44,582 bases of DNA from an uncultured Bacilli bacterium (GCA_944332205.1 CALVJN010000011.1:1-44582), one strand, 5' to 3'. Shown: positions 26,738 to 35,117, counted from the stretch's first letter. The notes: generated by a model not told the origin, from the sequence alone. Translations and numbers: made by a program.

Positions 26738-27010
26738 ATGGATAATTCTTCTGAAAATAAAGAAATAGAACAGACAACTTTATATTCGATTGATGAATTT
26801 GAAAGCTCTTTAGTAGCTACAACTTTAAAAGAAGTTTGTATTGCATTAAAAGAAAAAGGTTATAATGAAATAAATCAATTGGTTGGATATATTATGAGTG
26901 GTGATCCTGGATATATATCTTCACATAATGATGCTAGAAATAAAATAACTAGTATTGAAAGAAGTACAATAATTGAAGTTTTACTTAAAAACTATGTAAG
27001 TAAATTATGA
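26738..27010 (+). CDS. ireB: IreB family regulatory protein (DUF965)
   Basis: A 90-residue protein matching IreB/YrzL: ALKEKGYNEINQLVGYIMSGDPGYI and HNDARNKI are the family signatures. In Enterococcus faecalis, IreB is phosphorylated by the PASTA kinase IreK on N-terminal threonines and controls cephalosporin tolerance. Here Thr13-Thr14 (EQTTLYS) are the equivalent candidates. ATG 26738 follows GAGGTGG; an upstream ATG at 26702 has no ribosome site. Its stop overlaps ruvX by 4 bases. Confidence 0.92.
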   Translation: MDNSSENKEIEQTTLYSIDEFESSLVATTLKEVCIALKEKGYNEINQLVGYIMSGDPGYISSHNDARNKITSIERSTIIEVLLKNYVSKL

Positions 27011-27423
27011 GGTATTTAGGACTGGATTTAGGAAGTAAAACTTTAGGAATGGCTTTATCTGATCCTAATGGAATAATTGCTTCTAGTTATAAAATAATAA
27101 GACATGATGAAGAATATGAAAGATTAGTTGAAGAAGTGAAGAATGTTGTAGAAAAAGAGAAAATAGAAAAAATTGTATTGGGACTACCTAAAAATATGAA
27201 TAATACAATTGGCTTTAAAGGAGAACTATCTTACAATTTTAAACAATTATTGGAATCAAAAATTGATAGAGAAGTAATATTAGTAGATGAGAGATTAACA
27301 ACTAAAGAAGCAACTAATTTATTGATAAAGAATGATACATCTAGAAAAAAAAGAAAAAAAGTAATTGATAGTTTAGCTGCAACCATTATATTACAATCAT
27401 ATTTAAATATGATTAGAAAATAA
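27007..27423 (+). CDS. ruvX: YqgF/RuvX family nuclease
   Basis: A 138-residue RNase H-fold protein (YrrK/YqgF). DLGSKTLGMALSDP (residues 6-19) holds the first catalytic Asp, KIVLGLPKNMN the middle motif, and VDERLTT plus the late Asp in KVIDSLAA the rest. Family members are proposed to act in 16S rRNA 5' maturation or Holliday-junction resolution; which one applies here is open. It lies in the order ireB-ruvX-yrzB seen in Bacillus. Confidence 0.92.
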   Translation: MRYLGLDLGSKTLGMALSDPNGIIASSYKIIRHDEEYERLVEEVKNVVEKEKIEKIVLGLPKNMNNTIGFKGELSYNFKQLLESKIDREVILVDERLTTKEATNLLIKNDTSRKKRKKVIDSLAATIILQSYLNMIRK

Positions 27424-27439
27424 AAAAGGAGATTAGAAT

Positions 27440-27769
27440 ATGGAAGATAATGAATTAAAACAAGAAGAGAATACATTTAAAGTTATAAATGATCGTGGTG
27501 AAGAAATTATGTGTGATATACTTTTTACTTTTGATTCTGAGGAAACAAAAAAAAGTTATATAGTATATACAGACAACTCAAAAGATGAAAGTGGTAATAT
27601 TCAAGTTTATGCTTCAATATATGATCCAAATCAAGAAGATCAAAAATTAGAACCAATAACTACTGAACAAGAGTGGAAAGTTATAGAAACTATTTTGAAT
27701 ACATTACAAGAAGAAATTAAAAAGAAAATTGATACTGCTAATAATGAAGAAGGAAATAACGAGCAATAG
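27440..27769 (+). CDS. yrzB: DUF1292 protein, YrzB family
   Basis: A 109-residue acidic protein. FKVINDRGEEIMCDILFTFDSEETKKSYIVYTD is the DUF1292 signature, and EWKVIETILNTL closes the domain; the tail is Glu/Asn-rich. Function is unknown in all species. AAAAGGAG lies before ATG 27440. Its stop codon TAG forms the loop of a perfect 11-bp hairpin ahead of mltG. Confidence 0.88.
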   Translation: MEDNELKQEENTFKVINDRGEEIMCDILFTFDSEETKKSYIVYTDNSKDESGNIQVYASIYDPNQEDQKLEPITTEQEWKVIETILNTLQEEIKKKIDTANNEEGNNEQ

Positions 27770-27780
27770 TTGCTCGTTAT
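27756..27780 (+). promoter_or_regulatory. 11-bp hairpin with the yrzB stop codon as triloop
   Basis: 27756-27766 pairs perfectly with 27770-27780 around the 3-base loop TAG (27767-27769), which is the yrzB stop codon. No T-tract follows, so a normal intrinsic terminator is unlikely. The mltG start codon lies 10 bases after it. It may be an attenuator, a processing site or part of translational coupling. Confidence 0.7.
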
Positions 27781-27789
27781 ATTATAGTT

Positions 27790-28857
27790 GTGAAAATATT
27801 TAGAAATATAGCAGCAATTATATTAGTATTATTAGGGATAACTATATTATCTCTTTGTACAATTTATAATATAAATATTAAAGCAGTAGATAAAAATGAT
27901 GATAGTAAAATAGAAGTGATAATTCCACAAGGAACTAGTAAAAAAGAAGTAGGTAATATTTTAGAAGAAAATGGTTTAATAAGAAGTAGTAATTTTTTTA
28001 GTATTTACATAAAGTTATTTGATACTAAAGATTTTAAGGCATCAACTTATTATTTATCTAAAAATATGGATTTAAAAGAAATAATATCTGTTTTAGAAAA
28101 TGGTAATTCTTATAATCCAAATCAAATAGCAATTACTTTTAAAGAAGGTATTAATATAAGAAAATTAGCGACACTTATACAAGATAATACTAATAATTCT
28201 TATGATGATGTAATTAGTACTTTAAATAATGATAAATATTTGGATGAATTAATAGAAAAATATTGGTTTATAACAGATAATATAAAAAACGATAAGTTAT
28301 ATTATTCTTTAGAAGGTTATTTATTCCCTGATACTTATTATTTTTCAAGTAAAAATGTGACAGTAAAAGAAATACTTGAAAAAATGTTGGATAAAATGGG
28401 AAGTGTTTTAGAAGAATATAAAGATAAAATTAAAAATAGTGATTTAAATGTTCATGAGATTTTAACATTAGCTTCAATAATAGAAAAAGAAGGAAAAACT
28501 AAAGATTTTGGCAAAATTTCATCTGTTTTTTATAATAGATTAAAATTAAATATGTCTTTAGGTAGTTGCGCCACTGCATATTATGGAATGGGAATGGATT
28601 TTGATGAAGTAGGTATTGCTACTAGTGAAATGATGTCTAATGTTAATGATTATAATACTTATATTTTAAAATCTTTACCAATTGGTCCTATTTCTCTTCC
28701 TGGGATGAGTGCTATAGTAGCAGCAATAACTCCTGAAGAGTCTGATAATTTATACTTTTTATCTGATAATGAAGGAGTAACATATTTTTTTAAGACTCTA
28801 CAAGAACAGATTGCAAAGAAAAATGAACTTATTCAATCTGGAAAATGGCAAAGATAA
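27790..28857 (+). CDS. mltG: Endolytic murein transglycosylase MltG
   Basis: Cuts nascent glycan strands at the membrane and so sets peptidoglycan strand ends. The 355-residue product has an N-terminal membrane helix (about 6-26), a LysM-like region with IIPQGTSKKEVGNIL, and the YceG domain. The catalytic Glu is Glu232 in LASIIEKEG; NDYNTYILKSLPIGPISLPG is the other family motif. The best start is GTG 27790, but no Shine-Dalgarno is visible between the upstream hairpin and this codon. Position after yrzB matches Bacillus yrrL. Confidence 0.9.
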   Translation: MKIFRNIAAIILVLLGITILSLCTIYNINIKAVDKNDDSKIEVIIPQGTSKKEVGNILEENGLIRSSNFFSIYIKLFDTKDFKASTYYLSKNMDLKEIISVLENGNSYNPNQIAITFKEGINIRKLATLIQDNTNNSYDDVISTLNNDKYLDELIEKYWFITDNIKNDKLYYSLEGYLFPDTYYFSSKNVTVKEILEKMLDKMGSVLEEYKDKIKNSDLNVHEILTLASIIEKEGKTKDFGKISSVFYNRLKLNMSLGSCATAYYGMGMDFDEVGIATSEMMSNVNDYNTYILKSLPIGPISLPGMSAIVAAITPEESDNLYFLSDNEGVTYFFKTLQEQIAKKNELIQSGKWQR

Positions 28858-28872
28858 TTAAAGGAGAATGAA

Positions 28873-29478
28873 ATGATTGGTAAATTTCATACAATGGTTA
28901 AGGAAATTAAGGATTATGCTTTAAAAGAAAATGTTCCAATTATGTTAGATGATGGTATAGAGTTTTTAACAACTTTTATATTAAAGCATCAAATAACTAA
29001 GGTTTTAGAGATTGGAACAGCAATAGGTTATTCTTCAATAATAATGGCTTTATCTAGTCCTAATTTAAAAATTGTAACGATTGAACGTGATGAGGCAAGA
29101 TACTTAGAGGCTCTAAAAAATGTTAAAAAATTTGATTTAGAAAATAGAATAACTTTGATATTTGGGGATGCTTTGAATGTTAATTTAGATGATAAATTTG
29201 ATTTAATATTTTTAGATGGTGCTAAGGGCAAAAATATTGATTTTTTAGAACATTTTGAAGGTAATTTAGAAAAAGAAGGCTTTTTTATAACAGATAATAT
29301 TAATTTTCATGGTTATGTTAAGAAAGATGAAAGAGAAATTAAAAGTAGAAATTTAAGAGGTTTAGTAAAAAAAATAAAAAAATATATTGAATATTTAAAA
29401 AATTCAAATGTTTATTCAACAAAATTTTATGAAATTGGTGATGGCATAGCTGTAACTAATAAAAAAGAAGTTGGGTGA
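28873..29478 (+). CDS. trmR: tRNA 5-hydroxyuridine methyltransferase TrmR
   Basis: A 201-residue class I O-methyltransferase (YrrM). The SAM-binding motif is VLEIGTAIGYSS (about 43-54); FDLIFLDGAKG (about 113-123) holds the metal-binding Asp, followed by FITDNINFHG. In Bacillus subtilis, TrmR methylates 5-hydroxyuridine at tRNA position 34 to 5-methoxyuridine. Gene order with trhP1-trhP2 downstream supports that assignment over a generic catechol methyltransferase. AAGGAG precedes ATG 28873; it ends with TGA. Confidence 0.9.
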   Translation: MIGKFHTMVKEIKDYALKENVPIMLDDGIEFLTTFILKHQITKVLEIGTAIGYSSIIMALSSPNLKIVTIERDEARYLEALKNVKKFDLENRITLIFGDALNVNLDDKFDLIFLDGAKGKNIDFLEHFEGNLEKEGFFITDNINFHGYVKKDEREIKSRNLRGLVKKIKKYIEYLKNSNVYSTKFYEIGDGIAVTNKKEVG

Positions 29479-29482
29479 TATC

Positions 29483-30340
29483 ATGAAACTAGTAGTAGTG
29501 CCAAATAAAAAAGAAAATATTAAAAAATATAAAAAAATAGGGGCAGATGCCTTTATTTTTGGGTTAAAAGGATTTTCTTCTGGTTATAATCTTACTTTAA
29601 ATAAAGAAGAAATTAAAGAAATCGTTGATGAAAATAGAGATATAGAAATTTTTATTTCTATTAATAAAAATATTTTTAATGATGAATTAAATCAATTAGA
29701 AGAAAACCTTTTATATTTAGATAAATTAAAAATCTCAGGGATTTTATTTTATGATTTAGCAATATTAAATCTTAAATTAAAAAATAGATTATCAGTAGAT
29801 TTAGTATGGAATCAAACACATATGGTAACAAATTATAAAACATGTAATTATTACTATGAAAAAGGTGTAAAATATGGTGTTGTTTCTACAGAAATAACTT
29901 TAGAAGAAATAAATGATATTAAAAAGAATACTAATATGTTATTATTTGCTATGGTTATTGGTTATCCATTAATGTCTTTTTCAAGAAGAAGTCTATTAAG
30001 TAATTATTTTTTTGCTAATAAAAAGAAACAGGAATCTTTAATATATCGTCTGACTAATAATAATGAAGACTATTTTATAAAAGAGGAAGATTCTGGTGAT
30101 GGTATTTATTACGGGAAAATTTTGAATGGAAGTTCTATTTTAAATAATATAACTGTTGATTATGCTATTTTAAATGAATTCGAAATTGAAGGAAATACTT
30201 TTGAAAAAATAATTGCTTTGTGTAAAGAAATTATAAATAATAAAAATGTAAAAGCAGTTGATGAAATAAAAAAACTAATTGGAAATTATCAAGGATTCTT
30301 TTTTCAAAAAACAATTTATAAGGTGAAGAAAAATGATTAA
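29483..30340 (+). CDS. trhP1: tRNA uridine-34 hydroxylation protein TrhP1 (U32 family)
   Basis: A 285-residue member of the peptidase-U32-like family, equivalent to Bacillus YrrN. It shows the TIM-barrel start (KLVVVPNKKENIKKYKKIGADAFIFGLKGFS) and the central VWNQTHMVTN strand, but lacks the Cys-rich signature of its larger partner. TrhP1 and TrhP2 together form ho5U34 in tRNA using prephenate, as shown in Bacillus. I chose ATG 29483 with GGGTGAT upstream over the in-frame TTG at 29471. It overlaps trhP2 by 8 bases. Confidence 0.85.
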   Translation: MKLVVVPNKKENIKKYKKIGADAFIFGLKGFSSGYNLTLNKEEIKEIVDENRDIEIFISINKNIFNDELNQLEENLLYLDKLKISGILFYDLAILNLKLKNRLSVDLVWNQTHMVTNYKTCNYYYEKGVKYGVVSTEITLEEINDIKKNTNMLLFAMVIGYPLMSFSRRSLLSNYFFANKKKQESLIYRLTNNNEDYFIKEEDSGDGIYYGKILNGSSILNNITVDYAILNEFEIEGNTFEKIIALCKEIINNKNVKAVDEIKKLIGNYQGFFFQKTIYKVKKND

Positions 30341-31514
30341 AAAGGTGGAATTGTTATCACCAGCCGGTGATTTGGAACGCTTAAAAATAGCTTTATTGTA
30401 TGGTGCCGATGCTGTATATATTGGTGGACAAGAATACAGTTTGAGGGCTAATGCTAATAATTTTAGTTTAGATGAAATAAAACAAGCTACTACTTTTGCT
30501 CACAATTTGGGAAAGAAAGTATATTTAACTTTAAATATTGTTTTTCATAACGAAGATTTATATGGTGTATATGACTTTATAAAAAAAGTTGTAGATGCCA
30601 AAATTGATGCTTTTATTGTTAGCGATCCTTTTTTAGTAAAATATATAAAAGATAATTTTGATGTTGAAGTTCATTTAAGTACACAAGGTTCGACAACAAA
30701 TTTAGAAGCAATTAAATTTTGGAAAAAAGAAAAAATTGATAGAGTTGTTTTGGCAAGAGAGGTATCTATTAAAGAGATTAAAGAAATTTTAGATAAAATT
30801 GATATTGATTTAGAAGTATTTATTCATGGTGCAATGTGTACTTTCTATAGTGGTCGCTGTTGTTTATCAAATTATTTTACTAATAGAGACTCTAATCGTG
30901 GGGGCTGTGCTCAAATATGTCGCTTTGCCTTTGATATAGCTAATTATGAAGAAAAGTTTACTATGGCAACTAAAGATTTAAATATGGCAGAATATTTAGA
31001 TATGTTAATTGCAAGTGGAGTTAAGTCGTTGAAAATTGAAGGGAGAATGCGTTCACCTTATTATTTGGCTACTGTTATTTCTTCTTATCGAAAACTTATT
31101 GATAGCTATTATGATGGGACACTGAATAAAGATATAATAAAGAAGGAAGAAAAAATATTATCGCGTGTTGCTAATCGAGAAACAAGTTCCCATTATTATA
31201 TGAAAAAAGCAGACTACACTGATCAGTATTATACTGGCAGACAAGAAAATTCTAATCAAGATTATTTAGGCTTAATTTTAGATTATGATAAGAATACTAA
31301 AATAGTAACTCTTACCCAAAGAAACTACTTTAAAGAAAATGATGAAGTAGAAATTTTTACTCCTAGTGGTAGCATTTATTCATTTAAAATAGATAAAGTT
31401 TATGATGAAAATATGAATTCTATTGAAGTAGCTAGGCACCCAGAACAAATAATTAAGTTAATAGTGGATTTTCCAATTGAAAAAAATTCAATGATGAGGA
31501 TCAAGGTGAAATAA
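30333..31514 (+). CDS. trhP2: tRNA uridine-34 hydroxylation protein TrhP2 (U32 family)
   Basis: A 393-residue U32-family protein matching Bacillus YrrO and E. coli TrhP (YegQ). It opens with ELLSPAGDLERLKIALLYGADAVYIGG. The U32 signature VFIHGAMCTFYSGRCCLSNYF (about 165-185) is followed by NRGGCAQICRF. The four Cys in these two segments are expected to bind an iron-sulfur cluster. The C-terminal ~90 residues form a small barrel (QRNYFKENDEVEIFTP). With TrhP1 it hydroxylates wobble uridine before TrmR acts. Earlier annotation as collagenase or protease is probably wrong for this clade. Confidence 0.93.
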   Translation: MIKKVELLSPAGDLERLKIALLYGADAVYIGGQEYSLRANANNFSLDEIKQATTFAHNLGKKVYLTLNIVFHNEDLYGVYDFIKKVVDAKIDAFIVSDPFLVKYIKDNFDVEVHLSTQGSTTNLEAIKFWKKEKIDRVVLAREVSIKEIKEILDKIDIDLEVFIHGAMCTFYSGRCCLSNYFTNRDSNRGGCAQICRFAFDIANYEEKFTMATKDLNMAEYLDMLIASGVKSLKIEGRMRSPYYLATVISSYRKLIDSYYDGTLNKDIIKKEEKILSRVANRETSSHYYMKKADYTDQYYTGRQENSNQDYLGLILDYDKNTKIVTLTQRNYFKENDEVEIFTPSGSIYSFKIDKVYDENMNSIEVARHPEQIIKLIVDFPIEKNSMMRIKVK

Positions 31515-32635
31515 TGGATGTTTTATTATTTGTAAAAGAAAATTTATTAGAAAGAGAGAAGAATTTGTCTATTTATGCGACTAAAAGTAAAGATGCAATA
31601 AGAATTGTAGAAAAAAAAGAAGATATTAGACCAGCTTTTTTTCATGATATAGATACAATAATCCATAGTACTTCTTATAGCCGTTATATAGACAAAACAC
31701 AGGTTTTTTCTTTTAATGATAATGATAATATATCTAAAAGAATGATACATGTACAATTGGTCAGTAAAGTTGCTAGGACTATAGGAAGAGCACTTAATTT
31801 GAATGAAGATTTGATTGAAGCGATCGCTTTAGGCCATGATATTGGTCATACACCTTTAGGACATGTTGGAGAAAAAATATTAAATGATATTTCTATTAGG
31901 GAAATTAAAACTCCTTTTATGCATAATTTACAAAGTGTTAGAACTTTTGTAACTTTAAAAAATGATAATTTAACTATTCAAGTTTTAGATGGAATAATGT
32001 GTCACAATGGAGAGATATTAGATAATATTTATGAGCCTAAAAAGAAAAGTAAAGAAGATTTTTTAAATGATTATGCTTTAGCCTGTGTGAGTTTTGATTA
32101 TGCAAAGAAATTAAGACCTATGACTTTAGAGGGGTGTGTTGTTAGAATATCAGATATTATTGCATATATTGGTCGCGATATTGAAGATGCAATTAGAATT
32201 GGTAAATTGAAAAGAGAAATGATTCCTGAAAATATAAAAAATGTATTAGGTAATAATAATCGTGAAATTATTAACAATATTATATTGGATATAATTGAAA
32301 ATAGTTATGGAAAAGATAAAATAGTTTTAAGTAAGAGAGTATTTAAGGCTATTAGTGAATTAAAAAGGTTTAATTATAAGGAAATATATGAAAAAGCAAA
32401 TACTAAAGAACAAATAAAATATTACGAAGATCGAATGAATAAACTATATTATTTTTTATTAGATGATTTAAATAAAAATAAAGATGATAGTATTATATAT
32501 AAAGTATTCATAAATAATATGCCTTTTGAATATATTAATAAGAACGACAATAAAAGAATAGTGATAGATTTTATAGCAGGTATGACTGATGATTATTTTA
32601 TTAGTATGTTAAAACTGTTAACTAAAAACGATTGA
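31514..32635 (+). CDS. HD-domain dGTPase-like dNTP triphosphohydrolase
   Basis: A 373-residue HD protein. The pattern is that of deoxyguanosinetriphosphate triphosphohydrolase: SRYIDKTQVFSF, HVQLVSKVARTIGR, EAIALGHDIGHTPLGHVGE (about 108-126) with the HD pair, then HNLQSVRTF and a later Asp near residue 195. Such enzymes cut dNTPs to nucleoside and tripolyphosphate. The start codon overlaps the trhP2 stop (TAATG). In Bacillus this place between yrrO and greA is held by udk, so this is a lineage difference. The product ends with TGA. Confidence 0.8.
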   Translation: MDVLLFVKENLLEREKNLSIYATKSKDAIRIVEKKEDIRPAFFHDIDTIIHSTSYSRYIDKTQVFSFNDNDNISKRMIHVQLVSKVARTIGRALNLNEDLIEAIALGHDIGHTPLGHVGEKILNDISIREIKTPFMHNLQSVRTFVTLKNDNLTIQVLDGIMCHNGEILDNIYEPKKKSKEDFLNDYALACVSFDYAKKLRPMTLEGCVVRISDIIAYIGRDIEDAIRIGKLKREMIPENIKNVLGNNNREIINNIILDIIENSYGKDKIVLSKRVFKAISELKRFNYKEIYEKANTKEQIKYYEDRMNKLYYFLLDDLNKNKDDSIIYKVFINNMPFEYINKNDNKRIVIDFIAGMTDDYFISMLKLLTKND

Positions 32636-32660
32636 CAGAAAGTGCTATTTATGATATCAT
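32632..32660 (+). promoter_or_regulatory. Promoter of greA
   Basis: TTGACA (32632-32637) and TATCAT (32655-32660) are 17 bases apart with TG at the extended -10 position. The -35 box overlaps the stop codon of the dGTPase-like gene. Confidence 0.8.
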
Positions 32661-32690
32661 TATGCTTAATGAAAAAAGAGGTGATTCGTC

Positions 32691-33158
32691 GTGAAAGAGA
32701 AAAAAACATTGTTGACTGAAGAAGGATTAAATGATTTAAAAAAAGAATTAGATGAATTAATAAATGTTAAAAGACCAGCAAACTTAAAGGCTATTAAAGA
32801 AGCTAGAGCTTTGGGTGATTTGTCAGAAAATGCTGATTATGATGCTGCAAAGAACGATCAAGCTGAATTAGAAGGAAGAATAAAAAAGATTGAAAAAATG
32901 TTGGAAAATTATGAGATAATTGAAAATAAGTCATCAGATAAAGTTGAGCTTGGTTCTACAGTTGAAATAAAATACGTTGATGATGATGAAACAGATGAGT
33001 ATAAAATTGTAGGAAGTCAAGAAGCAGATCCATTTATGAGTAAAATATCTAATGAATCTCCAATAGCAAAAGCCCTTTTAAATAGAAAAGTAGGAGATAT
33101 TGTTGAAGTAGAAAGTCCAAATGGAGTATATAAAATAGAGATTACTGGTATAAAATAA
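32691..33158 (+). CDS. greA: Transcript cleavage factor GreA
   Basis: Rescues backtracked RNA polymerase by stimulating transcript cleavage. The 155-residue product has the N-terminal coiled coil (about 10-75) with the tip DLSENADYDAAK (Asp, Glu, Asp acting at the polymerase active site) and the FKBP-like C-terminal domain (ELGSTVEIKY, SPIAKALLNRKVGDIVEV). GTG 32691 follows GAGGTGAT. It has its own promoter and a strong terminator. Confidence 0.96.
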   Translation: MKEKKTLLTEEGLNDLKKELDELINVKRPANLKAIKEARALGDLSENADYDAAKNDQAELEGRIKKIEKMLENYEIIENKSSDKVELGSTVEIKYVDDDETDEYKIVGSQEADPFMSKISNESPIAKALLNRKVGDIVEVESPNGVYKIEITGIK

Positions 33159-33183
33159 ACATTAGATTATCTAATGTTTTTTG
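33157..33183 (+). terminator. Intrinsic terminator after greA
   Basis: 33157-33165 pairs with 33171-33179 around ATTAT, followed by T residues; it starts inside the greA stop codon. Confidence 0.85.
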
Positions 33184-33198
33184 TATAATTATTTTTTC

Positions 33199-33227
33199 TT
33201 GTTTTAAATATTCAAATATTATATAAT
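33199..33227 (+). promoter_or_regulatory. Promoter of tig
   Basis: TTGTTT (33199-33204) and TATAAT (33222-33227) are 17 bases apart; a second TATAAT overlaps at 33227-33232. Confidence 0.6.
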
Positions 33228-33250
33228 ATAATGGAAATGTGGAGGTAAAA

Positions 33251-34513
33251 ATGACAAAAGATAAGAAATTTAAAGAAGTAATAGTAAAAATAGAAGGCGA
33301 AGATTGGAATAAAGCTTTAGATAGAGCTTTTTCTGAAAAAGTAAAAAATACAACAGTTGCAGGTTTTAGAAAAGGTAAAGTACCTCGTGATATATATGAG
33401 AAAAAGTTTGGAAAAGAAAGTTTGTATTTACCAGCAAGTGATTATGTTGTAGAAAAAGCATATAAAAAAGCTTTAGAAGAATCAAAGTTAGTTCCAGTTG
33501 TGCAACCTAAATTAGAAGTAAAGAGTGTTGATGATAGTGGTATTGAATTTGTATTTAAAATAATAACTAAACCTGAAATAAATATTAAGAAATATAAGGG
33601 ATTAAATATTAAGCCAGAAAAAGCAAATGTTACTAAAGAAGAAATTGAACATGAAATTGGGCATTTGTTAGAAAAATATAGTGAAACTGTATCTAAGGAA
33701 AATGGAAAGGTTGAAAAAGGAAACATTGCTGTAATTGATTTTGAAGGATTTAAAGATAAAGTACCATTTGAGGGTGGAAAAGCTGAAAATTATGAATTAG
33801 AAATAGGAAGTAATACTTTTATACCTGGATTTGAAGAACAATTAATTGATATGAAATTAAATGAAGAAAAAGAAATAGAAGTAGTTTTTCCAAAAGATTA
33901 TCCTCATGAAGATTTAAAAGGAAAAAAGGTAACATTTAATGTAAAAGTTAATGAAATTAAAGAGAAAATTCAAAGAGAGTTTGATAAAGAATTGTTTGAA
34001 GATTTATCTATTGAAGGTGTAGATTCAAAAGAAAAATTAGAGAAACATATTGAAAATACAATAAGAGAACAAAAAGAAATGGAAAATGAAAATAAATATG
34101 TTGATTCTTTATTAGAAGCTGTTGCAAAAAATGTGGAAGTTGATATTCCAGAAGAAATGGTTGAAGAGGAAATAGATAGATTAATTCATCGTTACGAAGA
34201 ACAATTAAAAATGCAAGGTATAACTTTAGAAATGTATTATCAGTTTACAAAGACTACTGAAAAACAATTGCGAGCTAATATGGAAAAAGAAGCATATAAT
34301 CATGTATTATATCGATTAATGTTAGAAGAAATAGCAAATATTGAAAAAATTGAAATTTCAGATGATGAAGCTCAAAAAGAAGCAGAAGAACTAGCTAAAA
34401 AGTATCAAATGAAGAAAGATGATTTTGTCAAAATGTTTGGTGGAATAGAAATGGTTCAATACGATTTAGAAATTAGAAAAGTAATTGAATTATTAAAAGA
34501 ATATAATAAGTAA
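33251..34513 (+). CDS. tig: Trigger factor
   Basis: Ribosome-bound chaperone and prolyl isomerase for nascent chains. The 420-residue product has the ribosome-binding domain with GFRKGKVPRDIYEKKFG (about 37-53), an FKBP-type isomerase domain (about 145-235, VIDFEGFKDKVPFEGGKAE and FIPGFEEQLIDM), and the helical C-terminal arms rich in Glu/Lys. ATG 33251 is spaced correctly behind GGAGGT; the in-frame GTG at 33239 overlaps that site. It is monocistronic with its own promoter and terminator. Confidence 0.95.
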   Translation: MTKDKKFKEVIVKIEGEDWNKALDRAFSEKVKNTTVAGFRKGKVPRDIYEKKFGKESLYLPASDYVVEKAYKKALEESKLVPVVQPKLEVKSVDDSGIEFVFKIITKPEINIKKYKGLNIKPEKANVTKEEIEHEIGHLLEKYSETVSKENGKVEKGNIAVIDFEGFKDKVPFEGGKAENYELEIGSNTFIPGFEEQLIDMKLNEEKEIEVVFPKDYPHEDLKGKKVTFNVKVNEIKEKIQREFDKELFEDLSIEGVDSKEKLEKHIENTIREQKEMENENKYVDSLLEAVAKNVEVDIPEEMVEEEIDRLIHRYEEQLKMQGITLEMYYQFTKTTEKQLRANMEKEAYNHVLYRLMLEEIANIEKIEISDDEAQKEAEELAKKYQMKKDDFVKMFGGIEMVQYDLEIRKVIELLKEYNK

Positions 34514-34549
34514 AAAGTTCATTAAAGAACTTTTTTTTTTTTTTTTTTT
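34512..34549 (+). terminator. Intrinsic terminator after tig, 19-base T run
   Basis: AAAAAGTTC (34512-34520) and GAACTTTTT (34527-34535) form the stem. The T run extends from 34531 to 34549 without interruption. Confidence 0.85.
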
Positions 34550-34585
34550 ATGTTATTATATATTTATTAAGATAGAGGTGCTTTT

Positions 34586-35116
34586 ATGGAAGAACAAAAG
34601 ATAATTGAAGAAGGGTTAAAGAAAAATACAAAGTTAGATATTGTTTGCTATATAGGTATGGCAATACTTTTTATTATGATTTTTATTCCACCTATTTTTA
34701 GAGTAGTATTTTATGATGAAGAAAGTAATAAAAATGAAATTGAAGTAGTTTATTTAGAATTATCATGTCGTAAAGCTGTTTATCGTGATGGAAAAAAGGT
34801 ATCAATGATAATTAATAATTCATACAAGGATAGTATTTTGCAGAAGTCTGTTGCTGAATATACATATGAAAGTAGTGATGGTGAAGGAATTGCAGAGGTT
34901 AATCAGTTCTTAGCTATAGATTCAGATAGAATTTTAAGTGAAAAAATAAGTGACGGTTATAAATTTACATTTGATTATACAAATAATTCGGATTTGTTTG
35001 ATTTAGTTGAACTTTCTGATTATTATAAGCCGGCTCCAGCACAAATGAATTATTATAAAAGTAATGGGTATACTTGTGAAAGTACATCAACTGTTAAAAA
35101 AGAGGAAAGGAAGTAA
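34586..35116 (+). CDS. Unknown single-span membrane protein
   Basis: A 176-residue protein with one helix (about 19-41, DIVCYIGMAILFIMIFIPPIF) and an outside domain of about 130 residues. The outer domain has two Cys (in LSCRKAV and GYTCEST) that could pair, and a repeated pattern of short beta-like stretches. The N terminus is cytoplasmic and charged. No family recognised; it could be a lineage-specific envelope protein. GAGGTG precedes ATG 34586. The phosphohexomutase gene starts two bases after its stop region, so the two are probably cotranscribed. Confidence 0.55.
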   Translation: MEEQKIIEEGLKKNTKLDIVCYIGMAILFIMIFIPPIFRVVFYDEESNKNEIEVVYLELSCRKAVYRDGKKVSMIINNSYKDSILQKSVAEYTYESSDGEGIAEVNQFLAIDSDRILSEKISDGYKFTFDYTNNSDLFDLVELSDYYKPAPAQMNYYKSNGYTCESTSTVKKEERK

Positions 35117-35117
35117 T

